DNA of 5,103 nt, from assembly GCA_019314105.1 (NCBI GenBank), contig JAFCZY010000164.1:1-5103 (forward strand). Direction: 5' to 3'. The position numbers and the translations under genes are program-made. The notes under the pieces were generated by a model. It was given only the letters and a program-made list of their open reading frames with translations, had not been told where the DNA came from and did not search any database. Below are positions 4,218-5,103 of the stretch, in pieces (position 1 is the stretch's first letter; each line of letters starts with the position of its first letter). Source of the stretch: Deltaproteobacteria bacterium. GTDB lineage: Bacteria; Desulfobacterota; Desulfobacteria; Desulfobacterales; Desulfobacteraceae.

Positions 4218-5103
4218 ATGCGTAAAGACAAACAATTATTTATGGTTTTTGCTGTTGTATCGCTTCTATTTTTTCTGTGGACCGGTAAAAGCATTTGTCT
4301 GGCCGCAGACATATTTATCATAAGGGCCGAACATATTCAGCAGGCCCCGAAAGGGTTGCAAGATCCGATTTGGAATCAAATTTCATCTATCCCTGTTTCC
4401 GTTCAGGGAAGAGATATTCTGTCGGAATCAAAAAGCATCGTATCCACACAGTCAGCTTACACGGATGAATCCATTTATTTTAAATTAAAATGGAAGGATC
4501 CGACCAGAAGTGTTGTTAAGCATTCCTGGAAATTTGATGGAGTCAACTGGCATCACCAGGAAGGGAATGAAGACCGGATCGCCCTTCTTTTTGAAATTAC
4601 CCGGATCAATAAATTTGGAACACGGGGGTGTGCGGTGACATGTCACAGCCCTCCGGATGTTCCTAAAAAAGACTGGAAATTTACCACCAGTACCAGTACT
4701 GAAAAAGGCGATTTGTGGCATTGGAAATCTGCCCGGTCCGCCCCTTATCAATATGCAGATGATGCCTGGCTGACCATTGCCGGTAATCCAACCGGATCAT
4801 ACCGTGAAACCGGCAGGAGAAAAGATGCCGGAACAGGTGGGGACATTAAAAATCATACCCCGGACAAATCAAAACCGATTTACATGCAGGACCCAAGGAA
4901 AAAGCAGACGGTACCCGGGTTTCTCCTGAAGGAAGACGCAATAAAAATAAAGGATTATTCGATTTTCAAGGCCGGAGATATTATTCCTTTCCGGCTGCCT
5001 GTAAGACCTGGCGGTTCGCGGTTTGATGTTAAAGCTGAAAGTCAATGGGCAGAGGGTTACTGGACGGTCATGATTTCTAGAAAACTGGATACCGGACACG
5101 GGG
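4218..5103 (+). CDS. Exported EB_dh-family cytochrome with CX3CH haem motif (paralog 2), 3'-truncated by the window
   Basis: Begins at ATG 4218 with a good ribosome binding site (AAAGGTG, 4207-4213) and stays open for 295 codons to the right edge; from the first paralog roughly 40 residues are missing. A signal peptide covers about residues 1-30 (hydrophobic 7-23, likely cleavage after LAA), so it is periplasmic. It aligns along its whole length with the cytochrome at 2029-3015: WKD (92-94), GNEDRI (116-121), haem motif CAVTCH (138-143), GDLWHWK (164-170), the GGDIKN...DKSKP loop (207-220) and WTVMISRKLDTG (282-293). The haem motif again has three residues between the cysteines and sits at the same residue number. 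It is probably a second electron acceptor or a partner of the first in one complex (inference); a two-haem heterodimer or alternative acceptors are both possible. Confidence 0.88.
   Translation, partial: MRKDKQLFMVFAVVSLLFFLWTGKSICLAADIFIIRAEHIQQAPKGLQDPIWNQISSIPVSVQGRDILSESKSIVSTQSAYTDESIYFKLKWKDPTRSVVKHSWKFDGVNWHHQEGNEDRIALLFEITRINKFGTRGCAVTCHSPPDVPKKDWKFTTSTSTEKGDLWHWKSARSAPYQYADDAWLTIAGNPTGSYRETGRRKDAGTGGDIKNHTPDKSKPIYMQDPRKKQTVPGFLLKEDAIKIKDYSIFKAGDIIPFRLPVRPGGSRFDVKAESQWAEGYWTVMISRKLDTGHG

Overview
The window looks like chromosomal DNA from an anaerobic Gram-negative bacterium, most likely a sulfate reducer of the Desulfobacterota (Desulfobacterales-like). I infer this from moderate-to-low G+C, a NtrC-type sigma-54 activator next to a respiratory operon, exported c-type cytochromes of the ethylbenzene-dehydrogenase (EB_dh) haem-domain family, and a menaquinone-type look to the Rieske/cytochrome b pair. 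The assignment rests on protein-family resemblance only; no database search was run.

Layout, all on the + strand. (1) 1-1053: C-terminal part of a PAS-AAA+-Fis sigma-54-dependent activator, cut by the left edge. (2) 1054-1321: a regulatory intergenic region with two perfect 16-bp tandem repeats, an overlapping 14-bp palindrome, an A/T-rich stretch with a weak Fur-like box, and a textbook -24/-12 sigma-54 promoter (1233-1248). (3) 1322-1543: a 73-aa four-cysteine protein of unknown function whose coding sequence contains a run of 16 A. (4) 1540-1995: a Tat-exported Rieske [2Fe-2S] protein, overlapping the previous gene by 4 bp. (5) 2029-3015: an exported EB_dh-family cytochrome with an atypical CX3CH haem motif. 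(6) 3039-4121: a seven-helix cytochrome b (b6 plus subunit-IV type) with all four haem histidines but an in-frame TGA at 3243-3245. (7) 4218 to the right edge: a second EB_dh-family cytochrome, paralogous to the first, with the same CX3CH motif at the same residue number.

Taken together the genes read as one operon for a quinol-oxidising Rieske/cytochrome b complex in the cytoplasmic membrane. The place normally held by cytochrome c1 or f appears to be taken by two periplasmic EB_dh-type CX3CH cytochromes. Expression is probably switched on by the adjacent sigma-54 activator, acting from the tandem repeat/palindrome about 130-170 bp upstream of the predicted transcription start. The main uncertainties are whether cytochrome b is functional (nonsense mutation, sequencing error, readthrough or recoding) and whether the poly-A tract in the first gene is real and affects expression. 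No RNA gene, CRISPR array, complete mobile element or convincing intrinsic terminator was seen.
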